A stretch of DNA of 34,219 nt, taken from an uncultured beta proteobacterium (lineage in GTDB: Bacteria; Pseudomonadota; Gammaproteobacteria; Burkholderiales; Burkholderiaceae_C). The position numbers were made by a program, and so were the translations under genes. Of the stretch, positions 9,343-17,899 are shown one piece after another. The notes under the pieces are model-generated. The model searched no databases and had not been told where the DNA came from. It saw nothing but the letters and a program-made list of their open reading frames with translations. Each line of letters starts with the position of its first letter. Position 1 is the first letter of the stretch. Location of the stretch: assembly GCA_903930255.1 (NCBI GenBank), contig CAIYYA010000312.1, forward strand, positions 1 to 34,219. The letters are read 5' to 3'.

Positions 9343-9358
9343 CCCAGCCCGCCTCTTG

Positions 9359-10105
9359 ATGTTGCCCCCCCACTTTATCGCCCCTTGGCTCTGCGTCGCC
9401 ACATGCTGTCTGGCCGACCAAAGCCACATTGCTGTGGCAGCCAACTTTGCCGAACCCATCAAAGCCATTGCTTCGGTATTCGAAAAAACCACCGGTCACA
9501 CACTGGTCGTGACGCTGGGGGCTACCGGCAAGCTCTATGCCCAAATTAAAAACGGCGCGCCATTTGACGTATTTCTGGCAGCCAACACCGGCGCACCGGT
9601 TGCGCTGGAAAAAGACGGTCAGGCCAAAGCGGGCAGCAGCTTTAACTATGCCAACGGCAAACTGGTACTGTGGTCAGCAGATGCAGTCAAAGTGGATGCC
9701 AAGGGCGAGGTGCTCAAAGGCAACGCCTTTCGCAAGCTGGCCTATGCCAACCCCAAAACGGCGCCCTACGGTGAGGCCGCTTTGCAAGCCATTGACAAAC
9801 TGGGGTTGACCACTGCATTGACCCCCAAGCTGGTGCAAGGCGAAAGCATCGGCCAGGCATTTAACTTTGTACACACCGGCAACGCCGAGATTGGTTTTGT
9901 GGCGCTGTCGCAAGTGCTCGAAGGCGGCCGGCTGAAAAGTGGCTCGATGTGGGTGGTGCCACAACGCCTTTACAGTCCGATCCAGCAAAACGCCGTGCTG
10001 CTCAACCGCGGGGTCAACAACCCGGCTGCTGTGGCGCTGGTAAAGCTGCTGCAAAGCTCAAATATCAAAGAGCTGATCCGCTCTTACGGCTACGACATTG
10101 AATGA
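9359..10105 (+). CDS. modA: Molybdate ABC transporter, periplasmic binding protein ModA
   Basis: 248 residues. It binds molybdate or tungstate in the periplasm and delivers it to ModB/ModC. The mature part begins with [19 protein letters not shown], the typical ModA opening, followed by [21 protein letters not shown], which carries binding-loop residues of the family. The chosen ATG at 9359 lies 16 bases after the regulator's stop. The resulting export signal (hydrophobic to about residue 19, ending CLA) has no positive charge at its N-terminus, which is odd. A longer start at ATG 9263 adds basic residues but overlaps the regulator by 80 bases. No clear ribosome site is seen, so translation is probably coupled to the upstream gene. 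Confidence 0.9.
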   Translation: MLPPHFIAPWLCVATCCLADQSHIAVAANFAEPIKAIASVFEKTTGHTLVVTLGATGKLYAQIKNGAPFDVFLAANTGAPVALEKDGQAKAGSSFNYANGKLVLWSADAVKVDAKGEVLKGNAFRKLAYANPKTAPYGEAALQAIDKLGLTTALTPKLVQGESIGQAFNFVHTGNAEIGFVALSQVLEGGRLKSGSMWVVPQRLYSPIQQNAVLLNRGVNNPAAVALVKLLQSSNIKELIRSYGYDIE

Positions 10106-10121
10106 CCCAAGCTGTTTTGTG

Positions 10122-10805
10122 ATGCCTACCCCCTCTGACCTGCTAGCGATCGGTTTGACACTGCAAGTGGCAGCACTCACCACGGTGATTTTGCTGGCTC
10201 TGGGCACACCACTGGCCTGGTGGCTGGCGCGCACAACGTCGTGGGTGAAAAAGCCGGTGGCTGCCGTGGTGGCATTGCCTTTGGTGTTGCCACCCTCGGT
10301 TTTGGGCTTTTATTTGCTGGTGTTGATGGGGCCACAGGGCACCTTGGGTCAGTGGACGCAGGCGCTCGGCCTGGGGTTGCTGCCGTTCACTTTCAGCGGG
10401 CTGGTCATAGCCTCGTGCCTTTACTCGCTGCCCTTCATGGTGCAACCGATTCAAAACGCTTTTGAAGCCATGGGCACACGCCCCCTGGAGGTTGCAGCCA
10501 GCCTGCGCGCCAAGCCCATCGATGTTTTTTTCAGCGTGGCTCTGCCACTGTGCAAACCCGGCTTTGTCACAGGTGCCATCATGTGTTTTGCGCACACTGT
10601 GGGTGAATTTGGCGTGGTGCTGATGGTGGGCGGCAACATTCCCGGTGTCACACGCGTCGTTTCGCTGCAAATTTACGACCATGTAGAAGCGCTCGAATAT
10701 GCCGATGCCCATCGACTGGCTGCGCTGATGCTGGGCTTTAGCTTCTGTGTGCTGCTGCTGTTGCACTTTTATAACGCTGGCCGGCGCAAAGGGACTGTTG
10801 CATGA
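10122..10805 (+). CDS. modB: Molybdate ABC transporter permease ModB
   Basis: 227 residues with about five to six hydrophobic segments, an inner-membrane permease of the CysTW/ModB type. The EAA loop that docks onto the ATPase is visible around [25 protein letters not shown], and the following segment [15 protein letters not shown] is typical of ModB. ATG 10122 is preferred to an upstream TTG at 10098 that would overlap modA. The gene overlaps modC by four bases (ATGA), indicating translational coupling. Confidence 0.93.
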   Translation: MPTPSDLLAIGLTLQVAALTTVILLALGTPLAWWLARTTSWVKKPVAAVVALPLVLPPSVLGFYLLVLMGPQGTLGQWTQALGLGLLPFTFSGLVIASCLYSLPFMVQPIQNAFEAMGTRPLEVAASLRAKPIDVFFSVALPLCKPGFVTGAIMCFAHTVGEFGVVLMVGGNIPGVTRVVSLQIYDHVEALEYADAHRLAALMLGFSFCVLLLLHFYNAGRRKGTVA

Positions 10806-11887
10806 GCAACCCGCCCGACCTGCAACTCAAAGCGCAGCTCAAGCGCGACGGCTTCTCGCTCGAGCTTGACCTGAGCCTGCCTGGCCACGGCATCACCGCG
10901 CTGTTTGGCGCGTCGGGTTCGGGCAAAACCACGGCGCTGCGCGTGTTGGCTGGCCTCGAACCCGGCGCGCAAGCGCGCATCAGCGTGCTGGGCGAGCTGT
11001 GGCAAGACAGTGCACAGGGCATTTTCAAACCCGTGCACCAACGCGCGCTGGGTTATGTGTTTCAAGAAGCCAGCTTGTTTGAACACCTGAATGTGCAAGC
11101 GAATCTGGAATTCGGCTTCAAGCGCACTCCTACCGCACAGCGCCAACATAATTGGGACAGCGCGGTCGAACTGCTCGGTATTGGCCACTTACTGGCGCGC
11201 TGGCCGCTACAGCTCTCGGGCGGTGAACGCCAGCGCGTGGCAATTGCCCGGGCACTGGCGAGCAGCCCACGCCTGCTGCTGCTCGACGAGCCACTGGCGG
11301 CGCTGGACGCCCCACGCAAGGCAGAAATAATGCCATATCTGGAAAAATTGCACAGCCAGTTCAAGCTACCCGTGCTTTATGTGACGCACGCAATCGACGA
11401 AGTGGCACGCCTGGCCGATCATCTGGTGTTGCTGGAAGCCGGCCGCGTGACTGCGCACGGCCGCACCGCTGACTTGCTAACGCGCCTTGACTTGTCCTTG
11501 GCACACGGCGACACGGCCGGCGCAGTGGTGCACTGCCAAGTGGTGTCGCATAACGCGCAAGATCACCTGACGCTGACTCACTTTGCCGGTGGTTCGCTCG
11601 CCGTCACACGGCAAAGTGCGGAACTGGGCAAAACCTTGCGGGTGCGTGTGGCGGCCCGTGATGTGAGCCTGACGCTTCAGCACCAGACCGGCACCAGCAT
11701 CTTGAACATCATCGCCTGCACTGTCACTGCCGTGTCACCCGACGGGCCTGGCCAGGTGATGGTGTCACTGCAAGCCGGCGACACCCCCCTGCTGGCGCGC
11801 ATCACCACGCGATCAAGCCAGCTTTTGGCGCTGCAGCCCGGCAAGGCCGTTTTTGCGCAAATCAAGGGGGTCGCCGTGTTGGGTTGA
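10802..11887 (+). CDS. modC: Molybdate ABC transporter ATP-binding protein ModC
   Basis: 361 residues, usual ModC length. Walker A is GASGSGKTT, the ABC signature is [15 protein letters not shown], Walker B is [12 protein letters not shown], and the switch histidine lies in YVTHAIDEV. The C-terminal 70 residues form a TOBE/Mop-like domain (from about residue 290, [18 protein letters not shown]) that binds molybdate in this family and distinguishes ModC from sulfate or phosphate ATPases. It is the last gene of the regulator-modABC cluster and is convergent with pelG; the two ends are separated by a hairpin-like repeat and a MITE-like element. Confidence 0.95.
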   Translation: MSNPPDLQLKAQLKRDGFSLELDLSLPGHGITALFGASGSGKTTALRVLAGLEPGAQARISVLGELWQDSAQGIFKPVHQRALGYVFQEASLFEHLNVQANLEFGFKRTPTAQRQHNWDSAVELLGIGHLLARWPLQLSGGERQRVAIARALASSPRLLLLDEPLAALDAPRKAEIMPYLEKLHSQFKLPVLYVTHAIDEVARLADHLVLLEAGRVTAHGRTADLLTRLDLSLAHGDTAGAVVHCQVVSHNAQDHLTLTHFAGGSLAVTRQSAELGKTLRVRVAARDVSLTLQHQTGTSILNIIACTVTAVSPDGPGQVMVSLQAGDTPLLARITTRSSQLLALQPGKAVFAQIKGVAVLG

Positions 11888-11888
11888 G

Positions 11889-11912
11889 TTGCTACAAAAT
11901 AAATAGCTGCTT
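11889..11912. repeat. Short dispersed hairpin repeat, copy A
   Basis: GCTA-N9-TAGC (11891-11907) within an AT-rich stretch right after the modC stop. It resembles the 'ATAGCTGCT' type short repeats that I recall as common between genes in Comamonadaceae. Related stretches occur at 25965-26024 and 32323-32373. The family link between the three is by eye. Confidence 0.4.
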
Positions 11913-11943
11913 ATGCCCACCCCAAGGCTTCGAAGGCTTATTC

Positions 11944-12044
11944 AGGACTTACGCAAAATTGTCCAAGCTAGGCGTTTCGACGCAGCCAGTACAGACGTAC
12001 GACCAGAAGAAACAACGACGCTGGGGCGGTTTTGCGTAAGTCCT
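11944..12044. mobile_element. 101-bp MITE-like palindromic element
   Basis: A perfect 15-base terminal inverted repeat, AGGACTTACGCAAAA (11944-11958) and TTTTGCGTAAGTCCT (12030-12044), encloses about 70 bases that also pair imperfectly inward. The whole element could fold into one long hairpin. It has no coding capacity, so it would depend on a transposase encoded elsewhere. It sits between the convergent ends of modC and pelG and may serve as a two-way terminator. Its right end supplies two of the three bases of the pelG stop codon (12043-12045). ATT occurs on both sides (one base away on the left), possibly a short target duplication, but this is weak. Confidence 0.7.
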
Positions 12045-13416
12045 ATTGAAGCATGAAGGTTTGGTATTCGAGAGACTCGAGCTTGCGGTTCAATATCCAG
12101 ATCCCGATCAAAACCGTCACCAGCATCGCCAGGGCAAAACCATAGCCAAACCAGGCTGCCCCCAATTGCAATGAGATGGCGGTAAAAATGACGTTCGTCA
12201 CCGGCAAAGCGATGGTTAACAACAACACCGAGCGGCGCTGATCCAAATAAAACAATACGTTCAATATGCCCAGCAAAACCACCTGCATGGCTGCGCCAAC
12301 CACGTCGATGTAGAGCAAAGGCAGATAGAGGGTGGAAATACCCAGCCAAGTCAAGAGTGTTTCGCCCAACACCAGGGTTACCAGCACGGCGATGCCCTGG
12401 ATTTTTGCAATGTCAAACAGGCCTCTTTGCACGTGATAAACCATGTGGTTTCTCATGCGTTCGATAAAATCGAGCGTGGCACCATCGCGCACGGCATCGT
12501 AAAACTTGATGTAATACTCAACAAAATCGGTTTCAATTCGAACCAAAAAAACAGCCATGCCCGGAATAACCGAGAGATACGACAAAAAGATCGGAAAGTC
12601 GTAAATAACCGAAGCGTTGAGCGGTCCAATCACCTGCTGCCCGGTGCTTGGGTAATACCAAAACATCAGTTTGTCAACCCAGGCGCCCAAATTGAAAAAG
12701 AAACCAGTTCCCATCAGGCTGAAATACATGGCACCCGGTTTCCAGATATCAAAGGCAATGAACCGGTCTGAGTGGTAGTTTTGATAAACCAGCCAGAACA
12801 TGCCCATCAGCAACAAAAAGTGCCCCAGCACAAAGCCCAATAAAAGACCTTCCATCCCATAAAAAGGCCGAAACAGCACGGCCAACCCCAAGGTGGCGCT
12901 GTAACCCCAGAAAAAAATCCAGACGATCGCCTTGTAGTGCTTCATGCCAGTCAGGAACACAGTGGCAATCCAGATGCATGACATGACCGCCAAGCCCATG
13001 ACAAAAAGCAGCCGATACAGCACCGTTTGCTCAGGAAAAAACAGGGCCGCAAATGGCAAAGCAAGCAAAATACTGGTTCCAATCGACACCAGAATCAAGC
13101 CATTGAAGTTGGGCAGAATGGCCGACTCATTTTTCTCGAAGGTTCGGTCAGCCACAAAACGGGTAAACGACAACTGAACGATTCCGGTGCCGATCAATGA
13201 AATCAAAAAAAGATACGTCACCGTCACCTGAAATTGCGAAATGGCTTCTTTGGGAGAAATCAAGCCAATACTAAGCAAACCGATGAACATGATGCCAATA
13301 ATCGACAGCACCCACGGCCCCGAGCTGATCACACCGGCAAACGCATAGGCTTGCAGCAAACTGCCATAGGTTTGCTTCTTCAGCAACTTGCGAAGTTCAA
13401 AGCCTATGCCTGCCAT
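12043..13416 (-). CDS. pelG: Pel polysaccharide inner-membrane transporter PelG
   Basis: 457 residues, as in Pseudomonas PelG. It is a polytopic protein with about 12 hydrophobic segments, related to Wzx/MOP flippases, and with PelD, PelE and PelF forms the inner-membrane Pel synthase complex. The opening MAGIGFELRKLLKKQ followed by a hydrophobic helix is characteristic. The start overlaps the 3' end of pelF by 13 bases. It is the last gene of the operon, and its stop codon is formed at the junction with the MITE-like element, so the original last residues may have been altered on insertion. Confidence 0.95.
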   Translation of the reverse strand: MAGIGFELRKLLKKQTYGSLLQAYAFAGVISSGPWVLSIIGIMFIGLLSIGLISPKEAISQFQVTVTYLFLISLIGTGIVQLSFTRFVADRTFEKNESAILPNFNGLILVSIGTSILLALPFAALFFPEQTVLYRLLFVMGLAVMSCIWIATVFLTGMKHYKAIVWIFFWGYSATLGLAVLFRPFYGMEGLLLGFVLGHFLLLMGMFWLVYQNYHSDRFIAFDIWKPGAMYFSLMGTGFFFNLGAWVDKLMFWYYPSTGQQVIGPLNASVIYDFPIFLSYLSVIPGMAVFLVRIETDFVEYYIKFYDAVRDGATLDFIERMRNHMVYHVQRGLFDIAKIQGIAVLVTLVLGETLLTWLGISTLYLPLLYIDVVGAAMQVVLLGILNVLFYLDQRRSVLLLTIALPVTNVIFTAISLQLGAAWFGYGFALAMLVTVLIGIWILNRKLESLEYQTFMLQ

Positions 13417-14996
13417 TGGAAATTCTTTTGATACAGGTCTCTGTAACGGTTAAACATCAGGTTTTGTGAATAATATTTTTCAACCCGCAAAATAGCGGAT
13501 TCACTGGATCGGTGCCACTCTTTGGCGTCCCCCAGCAGCTCCAGGGCGGCTTGCGCAAGGGCTTCTGGGTCTGCAATTCTGACCACCCGCCCCGAAGCTC
13601 CCAAGGCCGCATCATCACCCGGCAAACCAAACACCAATTGCCGGCACGACCCTACATCGGTCGACAGTGTGGGCACTCCGGCGGCATAGCCTTCCAGAAT
13701 AACCAAAGGCAAAGCCTCGCTGATGGAGCTGAGCACCACCAGGCCAACTTTGGGCAGCAAATCGGTGAGTTGCTGAAATCCCAAAAATTTGACTTTGTCA
13801 GCCAAACCAAGCTGCTCGGCAATTTCGCGACACTCTTGTGCATATTCGGGTGATTCGTCTTCGGGGCCGGCAATCCATGCTTCTGCATCCGGCAGGTGAT
13901 TGGCCACGCTTCGCATGGCGCGAATGAAGGTTTTGATGTCTTTGATGGGAACCACCCGACCAATCAGACACAAAACCTGCGGTATTTTGGCAGGCCGCAA
14001 ACTGCGCAGCGCAGCAAATTTGGCAACATCAATGCCGTTGGGAATGTTGGACGTGCGCTCGGGTGGTGCACCGTCGAGCAACTGGCGTTGCCGATTGGCT
14101 TCATAGAGCGCAATGATGTCATCGGCAGCCTGGTAGGTGACATAGCCCAGGTGTTCAAAAAAACGTATCCAGAGTTGGCGAAAGTAGCTAACCCGGGACG
14201 GATCGCGCTCAAACACTCCCCGGTTATCTTTGAGCCACTGCGCCTGATAGAGGTCAATTTTTCGTTCTTTGACGTAAATGCCGTGTTCACTCAGCATGAA
14301 CGGGCGCTGATGGCGATGCTTGAGCAGAACCCCCAAAATGCCTGCGTAGCCAGTTGACACCGAGTGATATATCTTGGCCTTGGGGCTGCGCAACGCGACT
14401 TCGCGCAGCCGCCAAAACGGTGTGTGGATGGTGCGAATCGTCCAGAAATAGTCCACAAACGAGGGGTCTGTGCTGTGCTGTCGATAGCTTTTCTTGATGA
14501 ATTCCCAAGACGCTTGGCTGTACAAAAAAACCTCATGATTCAGTTGCCCATCGGGTCCTGCCTGATCCATCAGACCCGCGAAGAGTTTTTCGCAGTTCGG
14601 TGCACGCATGTCGGTTTCAAACAATGCATGCATCTCTTTCACCATGGCCATCGCCGCATCGGGCGCTTTGACGGGTTTGACCGGAGGGTTTTCTTTGTCC
14701 TCAAAAAGATAAGCTGTCTCCAAATGCACCAGGTTGTCTGGCAATTTGTAGCGCAGATCGCCGTAATCTTCGGGGCGACTGCCCAAAAATATGGCGCCAA
14801 AACGGATCTCGGGAAAACCTCGAATGATCTGATTGACCCAACTTGAGACCCCCCCCGCGACAAACGGAAAGGTGCCTTCGAGCAGCAGCAAGACATCCAC
14901 GTCTTGCGCACGCGGGAAAGTGGATTTAGATGTGGGGGAGGTAGCGGCGGTCACTGAAATTGATCTCGTTGTTTCGTTTGACCCAATAATCTTCAA
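13404..14996 (-). CDS. pelF: Pel glycosyltransferase PelF
   Basis: 530 residues, cytoplasmic GT4-family (GT-B fold) glycosyltransferase that polymerises Pel from UDP-sugars. The N-terminal domain opens with DVLLLLEGTFPFVAGGVSSW, the PelF hallmark. The C-terminal domain has NIPNGID, CLIGRVVPIKDIKTFI and the nucleotide-sugar binding SSISEALPLVILEGYAAGVP. From the first ATG the gene overlaps pelE by 71 bases and has about 32 extra N-terminal residues before the conserved core. A GTG at 14954 would shorten both; no strong ribosome site decides between them. Confidence 0.95.
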   Translation of the reverse strand: MKIIGSNETTRSISVTAATSPTSKSTFPRAQDVDVLLLLEGTFPFVAGGVSSWVNQIIRGFPEIRFGAIFLGSRPEDYGDLRYKLPDNLVHLETAYLFEDKENPPVKPVKAPDAAMAMVKEMHALFETDMRAPNCEKLFAGLMDQAGPDGQLNHEVFLYSQASWEFIKKSYRQHSTDPSFVDYFWTIRTIHTPFWRLREVALRSPKAKIYHSVSTGYAGILGVLLKHRHQRPFMLSEHGIYVKERKIDLYQAQWLKDNRGVFERDPSRVSYFRQLWIRFFEHLGYVTYQAADDIIALYEANRQRQLLDGAPPERTSNIPNGIDVAKFAALRSLRPAKIPQVLCLIGRVVPIKDIKTFIRAMRSVANHLPDAEAWIAGPEDESPEYAQECREIAEQLGLADKVKFLGFQQLTDLLPKVGLVVLSSISEALPLVILEGYAAGVPTLSTDVGSCRQLVFGLPGDDAALGASGRVVRIADPEALAQAALELLGDAKEWHRSSESAILRVEKYYSQNLMFNRYRDLYQKNFQWQA

Positions 14997-15966
14997 TCGC
15001 CCGTGTGCGCGAAGCCAAATTGAGATTGGATACTTGCTGCATCAACTGTTTAACAGCGACAAAATCGCGGCGCAGAAAAGCCATCTCAGCCAAATACGGC
15101 AGGGCAGACGTGCTGGACTGACCCAAGCCAATGGCCTGCTGAATGGCTGCTTCAGCCGCTTCAATTTCTCCTTGCTCCAACAAAATTCGCCCTTTGAGAA
15201 ATGCCAAGCCAGAGTCGTGGGATACATCCAGGCTCAAAGCTGCCTCTGCATAGTGACGCGCCTGCCCCAGAATATGCCGACGCAACTCGCCTTGAGTCAG
15301 GGATGCATAGACCAGTTCCCAGTTCAACTCAGCCAAGTGGCGCAGGCAGTCATAGCGCTGCTCGCTTGTCAGGGCATGCTCCAAGATGGCAGTTTCGCTC
15401 CTGATTTGTTTGGATATCTTTTTTTCTTCTGAATCCAGCATGCCAAAGGCAACCAAGCGCACATCGTCGGTGCTGTCACCCAGCAAGTCTTCCAAAATCG
15501 GGTTAGACACTTTGTTCGGCACTGCTTGCAATGTCAGCAGCGACTGCATGCGAACTTGCCCCGGCACATCGGTTCTGAGACGTGAGCGTATGGCACCCTG
15601 ACTGCCGCGATGCGCTTCCTTGAACTGAATGTCGTACTCCGGCAAGCCCACCGCCACAGGAATGGCGTAGGACGCCGTCTCATCCGTCAAACGCAAGCTG
15701 TAACGGGTCATTAGCAGCAACCCAATGGCGCCCAATATCGGCGCAATAAATGAAAAGAAAAACAACAACAGCCAGACAAATCGTTGGGGTTGGCGGTAAT
15801 GCATAGGCAACAAAAACCAAATGGCGCTCGCAACAACCATGCAGACCAACATGTGCAGCAGCAATATCTCGATGAATGCCGACAAACTGCTTGACAGCAT
15901 GAGTGGACTCAGCATCAAAGCAAAGTCGGCAACAGCCGCGAACAAAACCCAATGGGCTGGGTTCAT
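14926..15966 (-). CDS. pelE: Pel inner-membrane TPR protein PelE
   Basis: 346 residues. The first 90 residues hold two or three hydrophobic segments, separated by the short polar stretch MHYRQPQRF. The rest is soluble and helical, with TPR-like pairs around residues 220-320 (ARHYAEAALSLDVSHDSGLAFLKGRI-type spacing). In Pseudomonas PelE joins PelD and PelG in the membrane complex. It starts within the pelD stop (4-base ATGA overlap) and overlaps the annotated start of pelF. Sequence is weakly conserved in this family, so position in the operon supports the call. Confidence 0.85.
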   Translation of the reverse strand: MNPAHWVLFAAVADFALMLSPLMLSSSLSAFIEILLLHMLVCMVVASAIWFLLPMHYRQPQRFVWLLLFFFSFIAPILGAIGLLLMTRYSLRLTDETASYAIPVAVGLPEYDIQFKEAHRGSQGAIRSRLRTDVPGQVRMQSLLTLQAVPNKVSNPILEDLLGDSTDDVRLVAFGMLDSEEKKISKQIRSETAILEHALTSEQRYDCLRHLAELNWELVYASLTQGELRRHILGQARHYAEAALSLDVSHDSGLAFLKGRILLEQGEIEAAEAAIQQAIGLGQSSTSALPYLAEMAFLRRDFVAVKQLMQQVSNLNLASRTRAIEDYWVKRNNEINFSDRRYLPHI

Positions 15967-17333
15967 GCGGGCACTTCACTGTTGATAATTTCTGAGAGCG
16001 CCACCAACGGGTCTTCAGAATCAAAATTGATAATTCGTAATCGAATGCCCAAGCTGTCAAAGTCGCCTTGAAATCGTTGTTTCAACCAGCCTTCAATGCG
16101 CTGCAAAAAACCATCTTTGGCTGCCGAAGAGGTGAATGGCATCAAAATCGCCAAAACAGGACGGTTGTTCACATAAGTTTGCCAATAAAGGTCTAATCCA
16201 CGCTTGATGCGAAGGAACTCGGCTGTGATTTCTTGCCGCCGTTGGCCATCCAGTGACATCACCACCAGGTGACTGGCAATGCCATTTTTTTCTTGCATCC
16301 GAATCAGACAAGCCAACTCTTGGGCAATCAGAACTGGCATGGTAGGCAAACGCGCCTGAATCTTGATCACACCCGAAGCCGCGCCCAAGTTGTCAGCAAA
16401 ATAACCCAACATGACCAGCATCATTTGCAGGTTTTCAACATTCAAAGAGAAGAACGGCATGCGTGTGACAGCCAGCACGCCAATCAGCACGCTATCCCCT
16501 GCCACCAGCGGTGCCACCACCAATTGCTGGGTACGCCGCTGCAGACTGACATCGGCATTGGCAATATGCGCCAAAGTGCCCTTTTCAAGTGCCAGGTTCA
16601 GCAGTTCATCATCTGAAGTCAATTCTTCAGGATCCCCCAAACGCGCAACACACTCACCCAGCTCATAAGAACCCGATTTCATCTTCAAAGCGTAAATGGC
16701 GGCTGATTCAATGTTCACGTATTGCGACAACAGCTGCAGCAGACCCTTTGCACCCGGCATCGGTTCATTGTGATTTTTGGCATCCATGGTGATCGAGCGC
16801 AGCCGCGCCAATGCATCGCGCAAGGAACCCGGCCTGGCCAACATTTCCTGCTCAAGCCGGTCGTGTGACAAATTGAGTAACAAATGTCTTTTGGTCAAGC
16901 GCGACAGTCGCTCGGTGACATACAGGTAGGTTTCTTGCATTCGATTATTGCGATCACGCCAAACGTCACTGAATTCGCCACATATCAGTGTCAGCAAGCC
17001 GCCACCAAAAAAAGATTCGGTCGAAAAATCACCGGAAGTTCGCCCCAACTGGGGTGCCAGCAACTCATTTCCAATTAAAGGAATGCTGCCCAACAAACCC
17101 GGCATAACCCCATAGCGCAAAGAAATCAAGATGGGCGCAATCCATAGCCAGGGAAAACGCAAAGTCATCAAAGTGGGATCCTGCGGCCGGGTCAACCAGG
17201 CCAACCCTACCGCACCAAAGGCGATCACCGCAACCTCAAACCATGGGGTATGACTGGTTGATTCCTCTTCAGCAAAGGTTTTTAGCCTCAATAATCGTTT
17301 GAGCCATCCCGAGGCCTGTGCGCGTGTCACCAC
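15963..17333 (-). CDS. pelD: c-di-GMP receptor PelD of the Pel synthase
   Basis: 456 residues, inner membrane. Hydrophobic segments lie within about residues 30-130, followed by a helical linker, a GAF domain (about 175-320) and a degenerate GGDEF domain at the C-terminus. The GGDEF active-site signature is missing, as expected, but the inhibitory-site motif R378-G-L-D381 is present; this RxxD motif binds c-di-GMP in Pseudomonas PelD and switches on Pel synthesis. The start is GTG 17333, six bases after the pelC stop, with GGAG at the end of pelC as ribosome site. Pel production is therefore predicted to be controlled post-translationally by c-di-GMP. Confidence 0.94.
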   Translation of the reverse strand: MVTRAQASGWLKRLLRLKTFAEEESTSHTPWFEVAVIAFGAVGLAWLTRPQDPTLMTLRFPWLWIAPILISLRYGVMPGLLGSIPLIGNELLAPQLGRTSGDFSTESFFGGGLLTLICGEFSDVWRDRNNRMQETYLYVTERLSRLTKRHLLLNLSHDRLEQEMLARPGSLRDALARLRSITMDAKNHNEPMPGAKGLLQLLSQYVNIESAAIYALKMKSGSYELGECVARLGDPEELTSDDELLNLALEKGTLAHIANADVSLQRRTQQLVVAPLVAGDSVLIGVLAVTRMPFFSLNVENLQMMLVMLGYFADNLGAASGVIKIQARLPTMPVLIAQELACLIRMQEKNGIASHLVVMSLDGQRRQEITAEFLRIKRGLDLYWQTYVNNRPVLAILMPFTSSAAKDGFLQRIEGWLKQRFQGDFDSLGIRLRIINFDSEDPLVALSEIINSEVPA

Positions 17334-17339
17334 TTTGAC

Positions 17340-17888
17340 TTAGGCTCCTGGTTTGGTGAGCGTTAATTGCATCGTTCCCAACAAATTCGACAAGAGCGTT
17401 TGTGCCACGGCAGACAGTGCCTCGCGACTCCAACCACTTTTGGCGCCCGAGGCGCTCCACACCACACGGCCGGTAGAGATATCCAGCACCTTGAGCGTCA
17501 CCCCCACTACTGGCTCACCATCAATGCCAACCTTGTAGCGCCACTCTTCAATGCTGCCGACAACAGCAAACCGCACACCCTGCTCTTGCGCCCACTTTTG
17601 TGCCTCTTCAGTTACCTTGCGCTCAGTGGGTTCAAACAGACTGTCGCGTGACAAGGCCGCTGGGTAGCGCTGCAGCGAACTGATGCCGCGCCGGCGCAGC
17701 AAATGCTCCACCATCGCCTCGGCTGAAAGGCCTGCCTGCGGCGTATCGGTGTTGTTGGCAATTGGCAATAGCGCCCATTTGGCTTGCGTGTCAAGCGCCT
17801 CATGGTCAGATGTGGATTGAATCCCGGTGGCGCACGCACCCAGCAGCAGTACAACCATCACAACCCAAAGCCACTTGATTTGTTTCAT
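17340..17888 (-). CDS. pelC: Pel outer-membrane lipoprotein PelC
   Basis: 182 residues. A lipoprotein signal peptide ends in LLGAC with the lipidated Cys19. The mature part (ALLPIANNTDTPQAG, VGSIEEWRYKVGIDGEPVVGVTLKVLD) matches the PelC/CsgG-like fold. PelC forms a ring on the periplasmic face of the outer membrane that guides the cationic polymer to the PelB pore. A strong AGGAG ribosome site precedes the ATG, 11 bases after the preceding stop, so PelC may be made in excess over PelB, as a ring of many subunits requires (inference). Confidence 0.93.
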   Translation of the reverse strand: MKQIKWLWVVMVVLLLGACATGIQSTSDHEALDTQAKWALLPIANNTDTPQAGLSAEAMVEHLLRRRGISSLQRYPAALSRDSLFEPTERKVTEEAQKWAQEQGVRFAVVGSIEEWRYKVGIDGEPVVGVTLKVLDISTGRVVWSASGAKSGWSREALSAVAQTLLSNLLGTMQLTLTKPGA

Positions 17889-17899
17889 CTTGAATACTC

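Noticed and set aside
9343..9358. Molybdenum-cofactor riboswitch before modA
   Set aside because: The gap to the regulator gene is only 16 bases.
10143..10766. 207-codon frame antisense to modB
   Set aside because: His/Gln-rich composition typical of the reverse of a membrane protein gene; modB is unambiguous.
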